From Pantoea alhagi (lineage in GTDB: Bacteria > Pseudomonadota > Gammaproteobacteria > Enterobacterales > Enterobacteriaceae): DNA of 64,000 nucleotides. This document shows, one piece after another, positions 9,089 to 17,741 of this stretch (positions are counted from its first letter, which is position 1; the number at the start of each line of letters is the position of its first letter). The stretch is from NCBI RefSeq assembly GCF_002101395.1, contig NZ_CP019706.1, forward strand, positions 62,001 through 126,000. Direction: 5' to 3'. The position numbers and the translations under genes are program-made. The notes beneath the pieces were generated by a model. The model was not told the DNA's origin, ran no database searches, and saw only the letters and a program-made list of their open reading frames with translations.

Positions 9089-10818
9089 TGGCGAAACTAC
9101 AACCTTTTCTGCGGCTCTATCGCCGTCATTGCTGGCGTCTGCTGTTAGGGGCGTTATTAGCCATCGTAACGTTATTGGCCAGCACGGGACTGCTCACGCT
9201 TTCAGGATGGTTTCTGGCGGCTTCATCGCTGGCAGGTACGGTAGGGCTTTACAGCTTTAACTATATGCTGCCCGCTGCGGGCGTACGCGGCGCGGCTATC
9301 ATCCGCACCGTTGCGCGCTATTTTGAACGTCTGGTCAGCCATGACGGGACATTTCGCGTGCTGCAACATCTGCGTGTTTTTACTTTTCGTCGTCTGATGC
9401 CGCTATCGCCCGCAGGGCTTACCCACCTGCGCCAGGGCGATTTGCTTAACCGCTTTGTTGCCGATGTCGATACGCTCGATCATCTCTATCTCAGGATAAT
9501 TTCGCCACTCTGCGGCGCGCTGGTAGTGATTATCGTGGTGACGCTGGGGTTATGCTGGCTGGATGTCTCGCTGGCGCTGACATTGGGTGCCATTATGCTG
9601 CTGACCCTGCTGCTGCTGCCGCCGCTGTTTTATCGCGCCGGACGTCCCGCCGGCGAGATCATTACCGCCGAGCGTGCGCGTTATCGCCTGCAGCTGACTC
9701 ACTGGCTGCAGGCGCAGGCAGAGCTTTCACTGTATGGCAGCGTTGAAGCCTGGCGCGAGCAGCTGAATTTAGTAGAACAGCGTTGGCAACAGGCGCAGCG
9801 CAGGCAGGCCAGCCTGACCGGCCTGTCGCAGGCGCTGCTGCTGCTGATCAGCGGCGCGGCGGTAACGCTGTTACTCTGGCTCAGCGCTGGCGGCGTAGGC
9901 GACTGGCCGCAGCCTGGCGCCTTGATTGCTCTGCTGGTTTTCTGCACTCTGGCGGCGTTCGAAGCGTTAGCACCGGTTGGCATGGCCTTCCAACATCTTG
10001 GACAGGTTTTTGCCTCTGCTGAGCGTATCAGCCAGATTATCGATCGCTCGCCCGCCGTGGAATTCCCCTCTGAGCAACACGATGATCTTTCTGCGCCTGG
10101 CTCGCTGGCGTTAGAACAGGTTACCTTCTCATATCCGGATGCGCTTTCCCCTGCCCTGCAGCGCCTGTCGCTCCGGGTTAACGCCGGTGAAACCATTGCG
10201 CTGCTCGGCCCTACCGGCTGCGGCAAAAGCACGCTGCTACAGCTGTTAACGCGGGCATGGGATGCGCAGCAGGGTGAGATTTGGCTACAGGGCCTCCCGC
10301 TACGTCAGTGGAGCGAACCAGCTTTACGCGCTGCTGTTAGCGTGGTTAGTCAGCGGGTTCATCTGTTTAACCAGACATTGCGCGATAACTTATTACTGGC
10401 TGCGCCGGAGAGCAGCGATCGGGCTCTGTGCACCATACTGGAACAGGTGGGTCTGGAAAAGCTGCTGGACGGCGAAGGGTTAAACGCCTGGCTGGGCGAA
10501 GGTGGTCGACAGCTTTCCGGCGGTGAATTACGTCGTCTGGCTATTGCACGGGCGCTCCTGCACAATGGGCCAATAATGTTGCTTGATGAACCCACCGAAG
10601 GTCTGGATGCGGAAACAGAACGGCATATTCTTGCCCTGCTGGCTCAGGTTACCGCTGACAAAACGGTGATAATGGTTACCCATCGCCTGCAGGGACTGGA
10701 TAAGGTCGATCGGATTTACGTTATGGATCAGGGTGAAATCATTGAGCAGGGAACGCATGCGGAATTAATTGCAAAAGGCGGACGCTACTGGCATTTTCAG
10801 CAGCGGTTTACGCTATAG
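9088..10818 (+). CDS. cydC: CydC, partner half of the CydDC exporter
   Basis: Second ABC subunit of the heterodimeric CydDC glutathione/cysteine exporter in the inner membrane. 576 residues (E. coli 573). The membrane domain (residues 15-300) carries the conserved stretch TLSGWFLAASSLAG with YSFNYMLPAAGVRGAAI. In the nucleotide-binding domain Walker A is LLGPTGCGKST, the signature is LSGGELRRLAIARALL and Walker B is IMLLDEPTEGLD. It starts inside the cydD stop codon and is followed after 33 bases by aat; in E. coli cydD, cydC and aat lie together in the same order. Confidence 0.97.
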   Translation: MAKLQPFLRLYRRHCWRLLLGALLAIVTLLASTGLLTLSGWFLAASSLAGTVGLYSFNYMLPAAGVRGAAIIRTVARYFERLVSHDGTFRVLQHLRVFTFRRLMPLSPAGLTHLRQGDLLNRFVADVDTLDHLYLRIISPLCGALVVIIVVTLGLCWLDVSLALTLGAIMLLTLLLLPPLFYRAGRPAGEIITAERARYRLQLTHWLQAQAELSLYGSVEAWREQLNLVEQRWQQAQRRQASLTGLSQALLLLISGAAVTLLLWLSAGGVGDWPQPGALIALLVFCTLAAFEALAPVGMAFQHLGQVFASAERISQIIDRSPAVEFPSEQHDDLSAPGSLALEQVTFSYPDALSPALQRLSLRVNAGETIALLGPTGCGKSTLLQLLTRAWDAQQGEIWLQGLPLRQWSEPALRAAVSVVSQRVHLFNQTLRDNLLLAAPESSDRALCTILEQVGLEKLLDGEGLNAWLGEGGRQLSGGELRRLAIARALLHNGPIMLLDEPTEGLDAETERHILALLAQVTADKTVIMVTHRLQGLDKVDRIYVMDQGEIIEQGTHAELIAKGGRYWHFQQRFTL

Positions 10819-10851
10819 TCATAGCTTCTGAAACTGCGGGGCTTTCGAGAA

Positions 10852-11574
10852 ATGCGACTGATTCAGTTATCACGTGAATCGCTTAACTTTCCGCCGCCGG
10901 AAATGGCGCTGCGTGAACCAAATGGCCTGCTGGCTATGGGCGGCGACCTTAGCCCTGCACGTTTACTCAATGCCTACTACCGGGGGATTTTCCCCTGGTT
11001 TTCGCCGGGCGATCCTATTTTATGGTGGTCGCCCGATCCGCGTGCGGTATTAATCCCGGATGCGTTTCATTGCAGCCGCAGCATGAAGCGTTTTCACCGA
11101 CGCTCGCCCTATCGCGTCACCATGAACCGCGCGTTTGCTGAGGTAGTTGAAGGTTGCGCCAGCGATCGTAACGAGGGAACCTGGATCACGCCAGAGGTAA
11201 AACGCGCCTGGTGGCGTCTGTACGATCTGGGCCATGCACACTCGATCGAAGTCTGGTGCGATCAGGAACTGGTCGGCGGAATGTATGGCCTGGCTCTGGG
11301 ACAGCTCTTTTGCGGCGAGTCGATGTTTAGCCGCAGTGAAAACGCATCAAAAACCGCGCTGCTGGTATTTTGCCAACATTTTGCCCAGCATGGCGGCCAG
11401 CTGATCGATTGCCAGGTATTAAATCCGCATACTGCATCGCTTGGGGCTACAGAGATTGCACGTACCGATTATTTGCTGGCGCTGAGTCGCCTGGGGAATG
11501 CGTCGGTAAACGAAGCCTGCTGGTGTACAGATACGCTTTTTGTCCCCGATCCGATGTTTTACACGCAACGGTGA
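10852..11574 (+). CDS. aat: Aat, leucyl/phenylalanyl-tRNA-protein transferase
   Basis: Adds Leu or Phe from aminoacyl-tRNA to N-terminal Lys or Arg of proteins, marking them for ClpS-ClpAP degradation (N-end rule). 240 residues (E. coli 234). The family core is intact: NGLLAMGGDLSPARLL, YRGIFPWFSPGDPILWWSPDPRAVL, CGESMFSRSENASKTALL and the QVLNPHTASLGA stretch. The enzymes that act on its products, ClpA and ClpS, lie 0.7-3 kb downstream on the other strand, as in E. coli. The start MRLIQLSRESL is the standard one; the ribosome-binding site (TTTCGAGAA) is weak, which suggests coupling to cydC. Confidence 0.97.
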   Translation: MRLIQLSRESLNFPPPEMALREPNGLLAMGGDLSPARLLNAYYRGIFPWFSPGDPILWWSPDPRAVLIPDAFHCSRSMKRFHRRSPYRVTMNRAFAEVVEGCASDRNEGTWITPEVKRAWWRLYDLGHAHSIEVWCDQELVGGMYGLALGQLFCGESMFSRSENASKTALLVFCQHFAQHGGQLIDCQVLNPHTASLGATEIARTDYLLALSRLGNASVNEACWCTDTLFVPDPMFYTQR

Positions 11575-11581
11575 GGAATAG

Positions 11582-11590
11582 TGGTATAAT
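11582..11590 (+). promoter_or_regulatory. Extended -10 promoter element upstream of infA (distal)
   Basis: TGGTATAAT has a perfect TATAAT with the TGn extension, just after the aat stop and 290 bases before infA. No well-spaced -35 is seen. E. coli infA has two promoters, and this is a plausible distal one. Confidence 0.6.
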
Positions 11591-11789
11591 AGGAAAGTTT
11601 GGTATGTCGTCCGTTTATTGCGTAAGCGCATCGGAATTACCAGGCTGGGAATCACCACGCATCTTCAGAACTGTTTTCTGGCTGTGGCCGGTTAATGGAT
11701 TCTTAGCCGCTATTCCCCCTCGCTAACGTCACTGTCATCAGACGACGAAAGTTATGCTTGTATGCTGCGCTACAGGTGCATGCGGGCGT

Positions 11790-11798
11790 TGGTATAAT
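11790..11798 (+). promoter_or_regulatory. Extended -10 promoter element upstream of infA (proximal)
   Basis: A second TGGTATAAT lies 82 bases before infA. Here it sits inside the imperfect palindrome GTTGGT-ATAATA-ACCAAC. The 305 bases between aat and infA hold these two elements and nothing else that I recognise. Confidence 0.65.
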
Positions 11799-11879
11799 AA
11801 CCAACAATTCTTTACATAATTCGTGGAATTCGGCATTATCTTGCCGGTTCAAAACTTGGAAGTCCACCCAGAGGATTCG

Positions 11880-12098
11880 ATGGCCAAAGAAGACAATATT
11901 GAAATGCAGGGTACCGTACTTGATACGTTACCTAACACCATGTTCCGCGTGGAATTAGAAAACGGACACGTGGTTACCGCTCATATCTCCGGTAAAATGC
12001 GCAAAAACTACATCCGCATTCTGACGGGCGACAAAGTCACTGTTGAGCTGACCCCGTACGACCTGAGCAAAGGCCGCATTGTCTTCCGTAGTCGTTAA
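11880..12098 (+). CDS. infA: Translation initiation factor IF-1
   Basis: S1/OB-fold protein that occupies the 30S A site during initiation. 72 residues beginning MAKEDNIEMQGTVLDTLPN, the same length as and almost identical to E. coli IF-1. The frame is open upstream to 11823, but the AGAGGA ribosome-binding site (11868-11873) and conservation fix the start at 11880. It is monocistronic and ends at a strong terminator. In E. coli the tRNA gene serW lies between infA and clpA; it is absent from the 160-base gap here. Confidence 0.98.
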   Translation: MAKEDNIEMQGTVLDTLPNTMFRVELENGHVVTAHISGKMRKNYIRILTGDKVTVELTPYDLSKGRIVFRSR

Positions 12099-12140
12099 TA
12101 AAGCTCTGCGTTAATCTGACATTAACGCCTGACTGTTAAC

Positions 12141-12170
12141 AAAGGCCAGATAATCTGGCCTTTTGCTTTT
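12141..12170 (+). terminator. Rho-independent terminator of infA
   Basis: AAAGGCCAGA and TCTGGCCTTT form a 10-bp stem with a three-base loop (12141-12163), followed by TTTTGCTTTT overlapping the last stem bases. It lies 43 bases after the infA stop. Confidence 0.9.
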
Positions 12171-12216
12171 ACGATGCATCAATGCGTGCTCTGTTGTTAA
12201 TAACGATACGCTGATA

Positions 12217-12248
12217 AAAAAGGCCGGATTAATCCGGCCTTTTGCTTT
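12217..12248. terminator. Second terminator, bidirectional, between infA and clpA
   Basis: A near-perfect palindrome (AAAAAGGCCGGAT, TA, ATCCGGCCTTTT) has T-rich tails on both strands. On the minus strand it ends clpA, whose stop codon is about 10 bases away; on the plus strand it backs up the infA terminator. Its tail, CCTTTTGCTTTT, repeats that of the first terminator. Confidence 0.85.
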
Positions 12249-12258
12249 TCTGCTGCGC

Positions 12259-14535
12259 TTATTGCACTGAACCTTCCGTTTTGCGCTTCTCAGCGCTAAC
12301 GAAATGGTAAGCCAGCTGATTTTTCTCTTTATCCAGCGTGACCGATACCGATCCGCCATCCACCAGTGAACCAAACAGCAGTTCGTTAGCTAATGGTTTC
12401 TTCAGGTTTTCCTGCACGGTACGCGCCATTGGACGTGCACCCATCGCTTTGTCATAACCTTTCTCTGCCAGCCATTCACGCGCTTCGTCGCTGACTTCCA
12501 GTGAAACGCCTTTGGCGTCCAGCTGGGCCTGCAGTTCCACGATGAACTTGTCCACCACCTGATGAATAACTTCAGCAGAAAGGTGATCAAACCAGATAAT
12601 GTTATCAAGGCGGTTACGGAACTCTGGCGTAAAGATCTTTTTAATCTCTTCCATCGCATCGGTACTGTTATCCTGATGGATAAGACCAATGGATTTACGC
12701 TCGGTTTCACGCACGCCAGCGTTGGTGGTCATAACCAGAACCACGTTGCGGAAATCCGCTTTGCGGCCATTGTTATCGGTCAGCATTCCGTTGTCCATTA
12801 CCTGCAGCAGCAGATTAAAGACATCCGGATGCGCTTTCTCAATTTCATCCAACAGCACCACGGCATGAGGATGCTTGATCACCGCATCGGTCAGCAAACC
12901 ACCCTGATCAAAGCCAACGTAGCCCGGAGGCGCACCGATCAGGCGGCTTACGGTATGACGTTCCATATATTCGGACATATCAAAACGCAGCAGCTCAATG
13001 CCCAGCGCCTTCGCCAGCTGCACCGTCACTTCGGTTTTACCTACCCCGGTAGGGCCGGCAAACAGGAATGAACCCACCGGTTTACGCTCATGTCCCAACC
13101 CGGCGCGACTCATTTTGATCGCCTCGGTTAATGCTTCAATCGCTTTATCCTGACCAAACACCAGCATTTTCAGCCGCTCGCCAAGGCTTTTCAGCGTATC
13201 GCGATCGGTTGCAGAAACGCTTTTCTCCGGGATGCGGGCAATACGCGCCACTACCGACTCGATATCCGCCACATTAACGGTTTTCTTACGCTTGCTGACC
13301 GGCATCAGTCGGCTGCGTGCGCCAGCTTCATCAATAACATCAATTGCCTTATCCGGCAGGTGACGATCGTTGATATATTTCACGGCCAGCTCAACGGCGG
13401 CACGTACCGCTTTCGCAGTGTAACGGACATCGTGATGCGCTTCATACTTCGGTTTCAGACCGTTAAGGATCTGCACCGTTTCATCCACGCTCGGCTCGGT
13501 AACGTCAATTTTCTGGAAACGACGCGCCAGCGCACGATCTTTCTCAAAGATATTGCTGAATTCTTGATAGGTTGTAGAACCCATCACGCGGATCCGTCCG
13601 CTCGACAGCAACGGTTTGATCAAATTCGCCGCATCAACCTGGCCGCCGGAAGCCGCACCTGCGCCGATGATAGTATGGATCTCATCGATAAACAGAATAC
13701 TGCTTTCATCCTGTTCCAGCTGTTTGAGCAGCGCCTTAAAGCGTTTTTCAAAATCACCGCGGTATTTCGTTCCGGCCAGCAACGAACCAATATCCAGAGA
13801 ATAAATGGTGCAGTCTTTGATGATTTCCGGCACGTCACCCTGCACGATGCGCCAGGCGAGACCTTCAGCGATAGCGGTTTTACCCACCCCCGACTCGCCC
13901 ACCAGCAGCGGGTTATTTTTCCGACGACGGCAGAGCACCTGAACAGTACGCTCCAGCTCCTTGTCGCGGCCGATCAGCGGATCGATACCGCCAACGCGAG
14001 CAAGCTGGTTAAGATTGGTGGTGAAGTTTTCCATACGTTCCTCCCCGCCTGCTTGCTCTTCATTGATCTGATTCTCCGGCCCCTGCGCCTGGCCCGGTTC
14101 ATCTTTACGCGTCCCGTGGGAAATAAAGTTCACCACATCAAGACGGCTGACTTCATGTTTGCGCAGCAGATAGGCCGCCTGTGACTCCTGCTCGCTAAAA
14201 ATGGCCACCAGCACGTTTGCGCCCGAGACTTCGCTGCGTCCGGACGACTGAACGTGGAAAACCGCACGCTGCAACACACGTTGAAAGCTGAGCGTCGGTT
14301 GCGTATCGCGCTCTTCTTCCGTTACCGGCAATACCGGCGTGGTTTGTTCGATGAAGGCTTCGAGCTCCTGGCGCAGAGCCACTATATCCACCGTACAGGC
14401 TTCCAGTGCCTCTCTGGCCGACGGGTTGCTGAGCAAAGCCAGCAACAGATGCTCGACGGTCATAAATTCATGACGGTGCTCACGCGCTCTGGCGAAAGCC
14501 ATGTTTAAACTGAGTTCCAGTTCTTGATTGAGCAT
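12259..14535 (-). CDS. clpA: ClpA, ATP-dependent unfoldase of ClpAP
   Basis: Hsp100 AAA+ unfoldase that feeds substrates to the ClpP protease and takes N-degron substrates from ClpS. 758 residues, as in E. coli. The N-terminal double Clp-N domain spans about residues 1-145. The first AAA+ module has Walker A GESGVGKTA and Walker B SSILFIDEIH; the second has GPTGVGKTEV and VVLLDEIEKAH, with the ClpP-docking IGLIHQD loop (IGL motif). The ATG has a strong GGGGGAGG site upstream. clpS lies 56 bases upstream in the same direction. Identity is certain. Confidence 0.98.
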   Translation of the reverse strand: MLNQELELSLNMAFARAREHRHEFMTVEHLLLALLSNPSAREALEACTVDIVALRQELEAFIEQTTPVLPVTEEERDTQPTLSFQRVLQRAVFHVQSSGRSEVSGANVLVAIFSEQESQAAYLLRKHEVSRLDVVNFISHGTRKDEPGQAQGPENQINEEQAGGEERMENFTTNLNQLARVGGIDPLIGRDKELERTVQVLCRRRKNNPLLVGESGVGKTAIAEGLAWRIVQGDVPEIIKDCTIYSLDIGSLLAGTKYRGDFEKRFKALLKQLEQDESSILFIDEIHTIIGAGAASGGQVDAANLIKPLLSSGRIRVMGSTTYQEFSNIFEKDRALARRFQKIDVTEPSVDETVQILNGLKPKYEAHHDVRYTAKAVRAAVELAVKYINDRHLPDKAIDVIDEAGARSRLMPVSKRKKTVNVADIESVVARIARIPEKSVSATDRDTLKSLGERLKMLVFGQDKAIEALTEAIKMSRAGLGHERKPVGSFLFAGPTGVGKTEVTVQLAKALGIELLRFDMSEYMERHTVSRLIGAPPGYVGFDQGGLLTDAVIKHPHAVVLLDEIEKAHPDVFNLLLQVMDNGMLTDNNGRKADFRNVVLVMTTNAGVRETERKSIGLIHQDNSTDAMEEIKKIFTPEFRNRLDNIIWFDHLSAEVIHQVVDKFIVELQAQLDAKGVSLEVSDEAREWLAEKGYDKAMGARPMARTVQENLKKPLANELLFGSLVDGGSVSVTLDKEKNQLAYHFVSAEKRKTEGSVQ

Positions 14536-14591
14536 TAGGCACCTCCCCCAATTATCGCCCTACGGTTCATGCCGGAATAGCATAACGCCGA

Positions 14592-14912
14592 TCAGGCTTT
14601 TTCCAGCGTACACAGCAACGGATGCTCATGCTCTTTAGCATAGCGGTTTACCAGCGCCACTTTGGTTTCCGCCACTTCGGCAGTAAACACGCCGCAAATC
14701 GCTTTGCCCTGATAATGCACTCTGAGCATCAGTTGCGTTGCACGCTCAATATCATAAGAAAAGAACTTTTGCAGAACGTCAATAACAAATTCCATAGGAG
14801 TGTAATCGTCATTGTTGAGTATAACTTTATACATCGAAGGCGGCTTGAGACCTTCGCGCAGTTTCTCTTCTGCAAGATGTTCAAAGTTAAGCCAGTCGTT
14901 AGTGTTTCCCAT
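14592..14912 (-). CDS. clpS: ClpS, N-end-rule adaptor of ClpA
   Basis: Adaptor that binds N-terminal Leu, Phe, Tyr and Trp residues and hands the proteins to ClpAP. 106 residues starting MGNTNDWLNFEHL, the E. coli length. The N-degron pocket region YKVILNNDDYTPMEFVIDVLQKFF and the C-terminal GVFTAEVAETKVALV are conserved. The frame is open 15 codons further upstream, but GGAAC before the ATG at 14912 and family length support this start. Position 33 has Asn in VILNNDDYTP, where E. coli has Val. Confidence 0.97.
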   Translation of the reverse strand: MGNTNDWLNFEHLAEEKLREGLKPPSMYKVILNNDDYTPMEFVIDVLQKFFSYDIERATQLMLRVHYQGKAICGVFTAEVAETKVALVNRYAKEHEHPLLCTLEKA

Positions 14913-15110
14913 AATGTTCCGTCGTATCTGTGTTGCGCACTGGCACGAAAGCCGCATGCCATATTATTCAGTGTAACACGCGTGCCATCCGGCTTCGCGC
15001 GGGTAAAACTCTCCGCAGCACTACAGGCGCGACCGCTATCACAAATTTGGCAATAGCGTTAACTACCTCAAAGTTTAGCGATTTTATCAATGCCTGAACC
15101 GGCCGATGGC

Positions 15111-15138
15111 TTGACGCTTACCCTTGTTTCTCTACATT
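15111..15138 (+). promoter_or_regulatory. Candidate sigma-70 promoter of cspD
   Basis: TTGACG (15111-15116) and TACATT (15133-15138) are separated by 16 bases. This would start the transcript about 90 bases before cspD, leaving an untranslated leader. The clpS-cspD gap is 320 bases and otherwise holds nothing I recognise. Confidence 0.55.
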
Positions 15139-15232
15139 CTACAAGCACAAGCTGATTGAGTTTTAAACAGCTCTTACAGCTTCCTTACCTCACCTACCTA
15201 GTAAAAAAACGTCTCGCGAGGGAACCAGAAGT

Positions 15233-15460
15233 ATGGAGAAGGGTACAGTTAAATGGTTCAACAATGCCAAAGGATTCGGCTTTATCTGCCCGATCGGCGG
15301 CGGCGATGATATCTTTGCCCATTATTCCTCAATCCAGATGGAGGGATACAGGACGCTCAAAGCCGGGCAACAGGTGCAGTTTGACGTTCATCAGGGACCG
15401 AAAGGCAATCATGCCAGCCTTATTGTTCCGGTGGAGGCGGTTGAAGGTATCCACGCCTGA
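15233..15460 (+). CDS. cspD: CspD, cold-shock-like DNA replication inhibitor
   Basis: Stationary-phase cold-shock-domain protein that binds single-stranded DNA; in E. coli it inhibits replication and is growth-rate regulated. 75 residues (E. coli 74). RNP1-like KGFGFICP and RNP2-like DIFAHYS motifs are present, and the CspD-specific tail KGNHASLIVPVEAVEG follows. Its start codon is preceded by GGGAACCAGAAGT. It is divergent from clpS, as in E. coli. The next E. coli genes (macB, macA, ybjX, ybjD, aqpZ) are missing here and ytfE is found instead. Confidence 0.96.
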   Translation: MEKGTVKWFNNAKGFGFICPIGGGDDIFAHYSSIQMEGYRTLKAGQQVQFDVHQGPKGNHASLIVPVEAVEGIHA

Positions 15461-15494
15461 ACCCGTGTTAACACATTCTGTACAACCCGACTAA

Positions 15495-15524
15495 AAAATG
15501 CCAGCGACAGATGCTGGCATTTTT
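15495..15524 (+). terminator. Rho-independent terminator of cspD
   Basis: AAAATGCCAGC (15495-15505) pairs with GCTGGCATTTT (15513-15523), closing a seven-base loop and ending in a T-run. The 264 bases from here to the ytfE stop show no gene or recognisable element. Confidence 0.9.
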
Positions 15525-15788
15525 ATTAAACATTTTGGACACCTTATAAAGATGGGGCTGACAACGCACTTTTCAACCCTGCTTACCACGCTGAACGTTT
15601 ACAAAGAGGAAATGCGGCGCAGCTGTAGCCCGAAGCGCACAGCCAAGAATAATGGCTGCAAAATTTTCGACTAAACCATTTGTGCCTCGCGGCATTAACC
15701 CGCTGTAGCGCATAATTTTTTAGTTTTCCTGTTAAAAAGCGTGAAAAGGCGCGCCGTTGAGTCAGGCCTTAACAGGTGACAGAGTGCC

Positions 15789-16454
15789 TTACTCGCCGCG
15801 CAGCGCTCGCGGAAACAGCAGGTTGTTCTCCAGATGGATATGCTGCATCAGGTCTTTAATAAACTGGTCTGTGCCGCTATACAGGGCGCGCCAGGTGGTG
15901 CAGGCCCCATCGGGCGGGGTGAGGTTATTGGTCAGAGATTTAATAATTTCCAGCTGTTCGCCCGCTTCATTATGTTCAAACTCCATCACGGCGATGGGGT
16001 TGCCGGCATGCGCGCCCATTCCCTGCTCAATCATGGGAAACAGCACACGTTCTTCTTTCATCATATGATCGCTGAGATGCTGCCAGACCGCCTGCAGGGT
16101 GCTGGCCAGCCCACGCGGACAGTCTGGTTTTTCGCCATGCACGCGCTCAACCTTTTCCGCCATCATAATCAGATCGGGCAGCTGCTGACGATGCACGTTA
16201 TGGTAACGGTCAATAATATGTTTAATCACGTCGGCAAGCGGCGCGTTACGCCAGTTTTCTTCGCTGCTTTCCTGCTGCGTCAACTGCTGTAATTCTGTTT
16301 CAAGCTGTTCAATATCCAGATGGCGTTTGGCAGCCATCTCCTCCAGCGTATGTTTGCCGCCACAGCAGAAATCGAGATGATATTTATGGAACAGCGCGGT
16401 TGAGCCCGGGATAGCAATAACCAGTTCGCCCAGAGAAGTAGTACGTAACGACAT
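15789..16454 (-). CDS. ytfE: YtfE (RIC), di-iron repair protein for nitrosative damage
   Basis: Repair of Iron Centers protein, a hemerythrin-like di-iron protein that restores damaged Fe-S clusters and releases NO after nitrosative or oxidative stress. 221 residues (E. coli 220). The N-terminal ScdA-type segment has the conserved DFCCGGKHTLEE cysteine pair; the hemerythrin fold supplies His and Glu ligands (HIIDRYHNVHRQQLP, HMMKEERVLFPMI, EFEHNEAGE, HIHLENNLLFPRAL). A perfect NsrR-type palindrome lies 26 bases upstream of the start. In E. coli this gene is elsewhere on the chromosome; here it sits next to lysO, hcp and hcr. Confidence 0.95.
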   Translation of the reverse strand: MSLRTTSLGELVIAIPGSTALFHKYHLDFCCGGKHTLEEMAAKRHLDIEQLETELQQLTQQESSEENWRNAPLADVIKHIIDRYHNVHRQQLPDLIMMAEKVERVHGEKPDCPRGLASTLQAVWQHLSDHMMKEERVLFPMIEQGMGAHAGNPIAVMEFEHNEAGEQLEIIKSLTNNLTPPDGACTTWRALYSGTDQFIKDLMQHIHLENNLLFPRALRGE

Positions 16455-16479
16455 AGCGTTTACCTTTTGCTGAAATTAT

Positions 16480-16502
16480 AAGATGTATTTTAAATACATC
16501 TT
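16480..16502. promoter_or_regulatory. NsrR operator of ytfE
   Basis: AAGATGTATTT and AAATACATCTT form a perfect 11-1-11 palindrome, matching the NsrR consensus. The symmetry extends to 17-bp arms (16474-16508). It lies 26 bases upstream of the ytfE start, so it should overlap the promoter. NsrR is the NO-sensing repressor of ytfE in E. coli. Confidence 0.9.
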
Positions 16503-16691
16503 ATAATTCAGGCCACTCCATTTTGCTTTTACGTTATAAAACAGCTCTTATGGGAAAAAAGATGGCTTAACATAGCCTGCGATATGTGCGCTTCAGGGCG
16601 ATAGCGAACAAATTGCCCGTCGGCCTTTACCCTATTGCCTTTTTTGGTTAGCGTGAGGTACTTCAAATTTGTTTATGGATTTTACAAGGAT

Positions 16692-17594
16692 ATGTATTCA
16701 GGACTGCTGATTATTCTTTTGCCGCTGGTTATTGGCTATTTGTTACCGCTTAAATCCCCCGCCCTGCAACGCCTGGTTAACCACCTGCTGAGTTGGATGG
16801 TCTACGTTATTCTGTTTTTTATGGGCATCAGCCTGGCGTTTTTAGATAATCTGGCTGCTAACCTGCTGGCTATTTTACGTATCGCCAGCGTCAGCGTGAT
16901 AGCTATTTTGGCCTGTAATCTGATCGCGCTGCGCCTGCTGGAAAAGCGTCGTCCCTGGCACCATCATCATCAGCAGCAGCAGACGCTGCCTTCGCGCCTT
17001 CACATGGCGCTGGAATCGCTGAAACTGCTGGGCGTTGTGGTGTTGGGCTTCCTGCTGGGTCTGTCCGGCTGGGCATTTTTACATCATGCCGCTCAGGCAA
17101 GTGAATATGCGCTGTTGCTGTTGCTGTTTCTGGTTGGTCTGCAACTACGCGGCAGCGGCATGACGCTACGGCAAATTGTGCTGAACCGGCGCGGGATGAT
17201 GGTCGCAGTAGTGGTCTGCATAAGCGCGTTTGCTGGCGGTATACTGGCAGCGCTGTTGCTCGGCCTACCCGTAACAACCGGCCTGGCGCTGGCCAGCGGC
17301 TACGGTTGGTATTCGCTTTCTGGCATTTTAATGACGGAAAACTTCGGACCGGTTATCGGCAGCGCGGCGTTTTTTAACGATCTGCTGCGCGAACTGCTGG
17401 CAATAATGCTGATCCCGCTGCTGATCCGTCAGCATCGTTCCAGCGCGCTGGGGCTGTGCGGCGCAACCTCTATGGACTTCACCCTTCCCGTTTTGCAGCG
17501 TGCCGGCGGGGTTGAAATTGTGCCCGCAGCAATTGTACACGGCTTTGTCCTTAGCCTGGCTGCGCCAGTGCTGATCGCCCTTTTCTCTGCATAA
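16692..17594 (+). CDS. lysO: LysO (YbjE), lysine exporter
   Basis: Inner-membrane exporter of L-lysine (and the analogue thialysine). 300 residues starting MYSGLLIILLPLVIGYLLPL, close to E. coli LysO. About eight hydrophobic segments are visible, with the conserved YVILFFMGISLAFLDN, NRRGMMVAVVV, SGYGWYSLSGIL and LCGATSMDFTLPVLQRAGG. The frame is open to 16635, but AAGGA before 16692 and the E. coli alignment fix the start. An unusual cytoplasmic loop carries four His then four Gln (RPWHHHHQQQQ). It lies between the two NsrR-controlled units; no lysine riboswitch is seen in the 180-base leader. Confidence 0.95.
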   Translation: MYSGLLIILLPLVIGYLLPLKSPALQRLVNHLLSWMVYVILFFMGISLAFLDNLAANLLAILRIASVSVIAILACNLIALRLLEKRRPWHHHHQQQQTLPSRLHMALESLKLLGVVVLGFLLGLSGWAFLHHAAQASEYALLLLLFLVGLQLRGSGMTLRQIVLNRRGMMVAVVVCISAFAGGILAALLLGLPVTTGLALASGYGWYSLSGILMTENFGPVIGSAAFFNDLLRELLAIMLIPLLIRQHRSSALGLCGATSMDFTLPVLQRAGGVEIVPAAIVHGFVLSLAAPVLIALFSA

Positions 17595-17702
17595 CAAAAT
17601 GGCGGCATAAAACCAGGCCGCCTCCCCTTTTCTTTTTGCTTTAGATCAATCGTGCTTCGATTATTTCAGCCTGCACTTGCCTGCCAGCGTCCCTTCTCTT
17701 TA

Positions 17703-17725
17703 AAGTTGCATTTAAAATACACCTT
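17703..17725. promoter_or_regulatory. NsrR operator of hcp-hcr
   Basis: AAGTTGCATTT and AAATACACCTT flank a single A; they match the NsrR half-sites with a few mismatches to perfect symmetry. It lies 16 bases before the hcp start. E. coli hcp-hcr is repressed by NsrR and activated by FNR. Confidence 0.82.
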
Positions 17726-17741
17726 ATAAAGGGATACCAGA

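Noticed and set aside
12099..12258. tRNA gene serW expected from E. coli synteny
   Set aside because: No cloverleaf, no GGTTCRA T-loop sequence and no acceptor stem; only two terminators are present.
16509..16691. Lysine riboswitch upstream of lysO
   Set aside because: None of the conserved lysine-aptamer core sequences were seen; the space is only about 180 bases.
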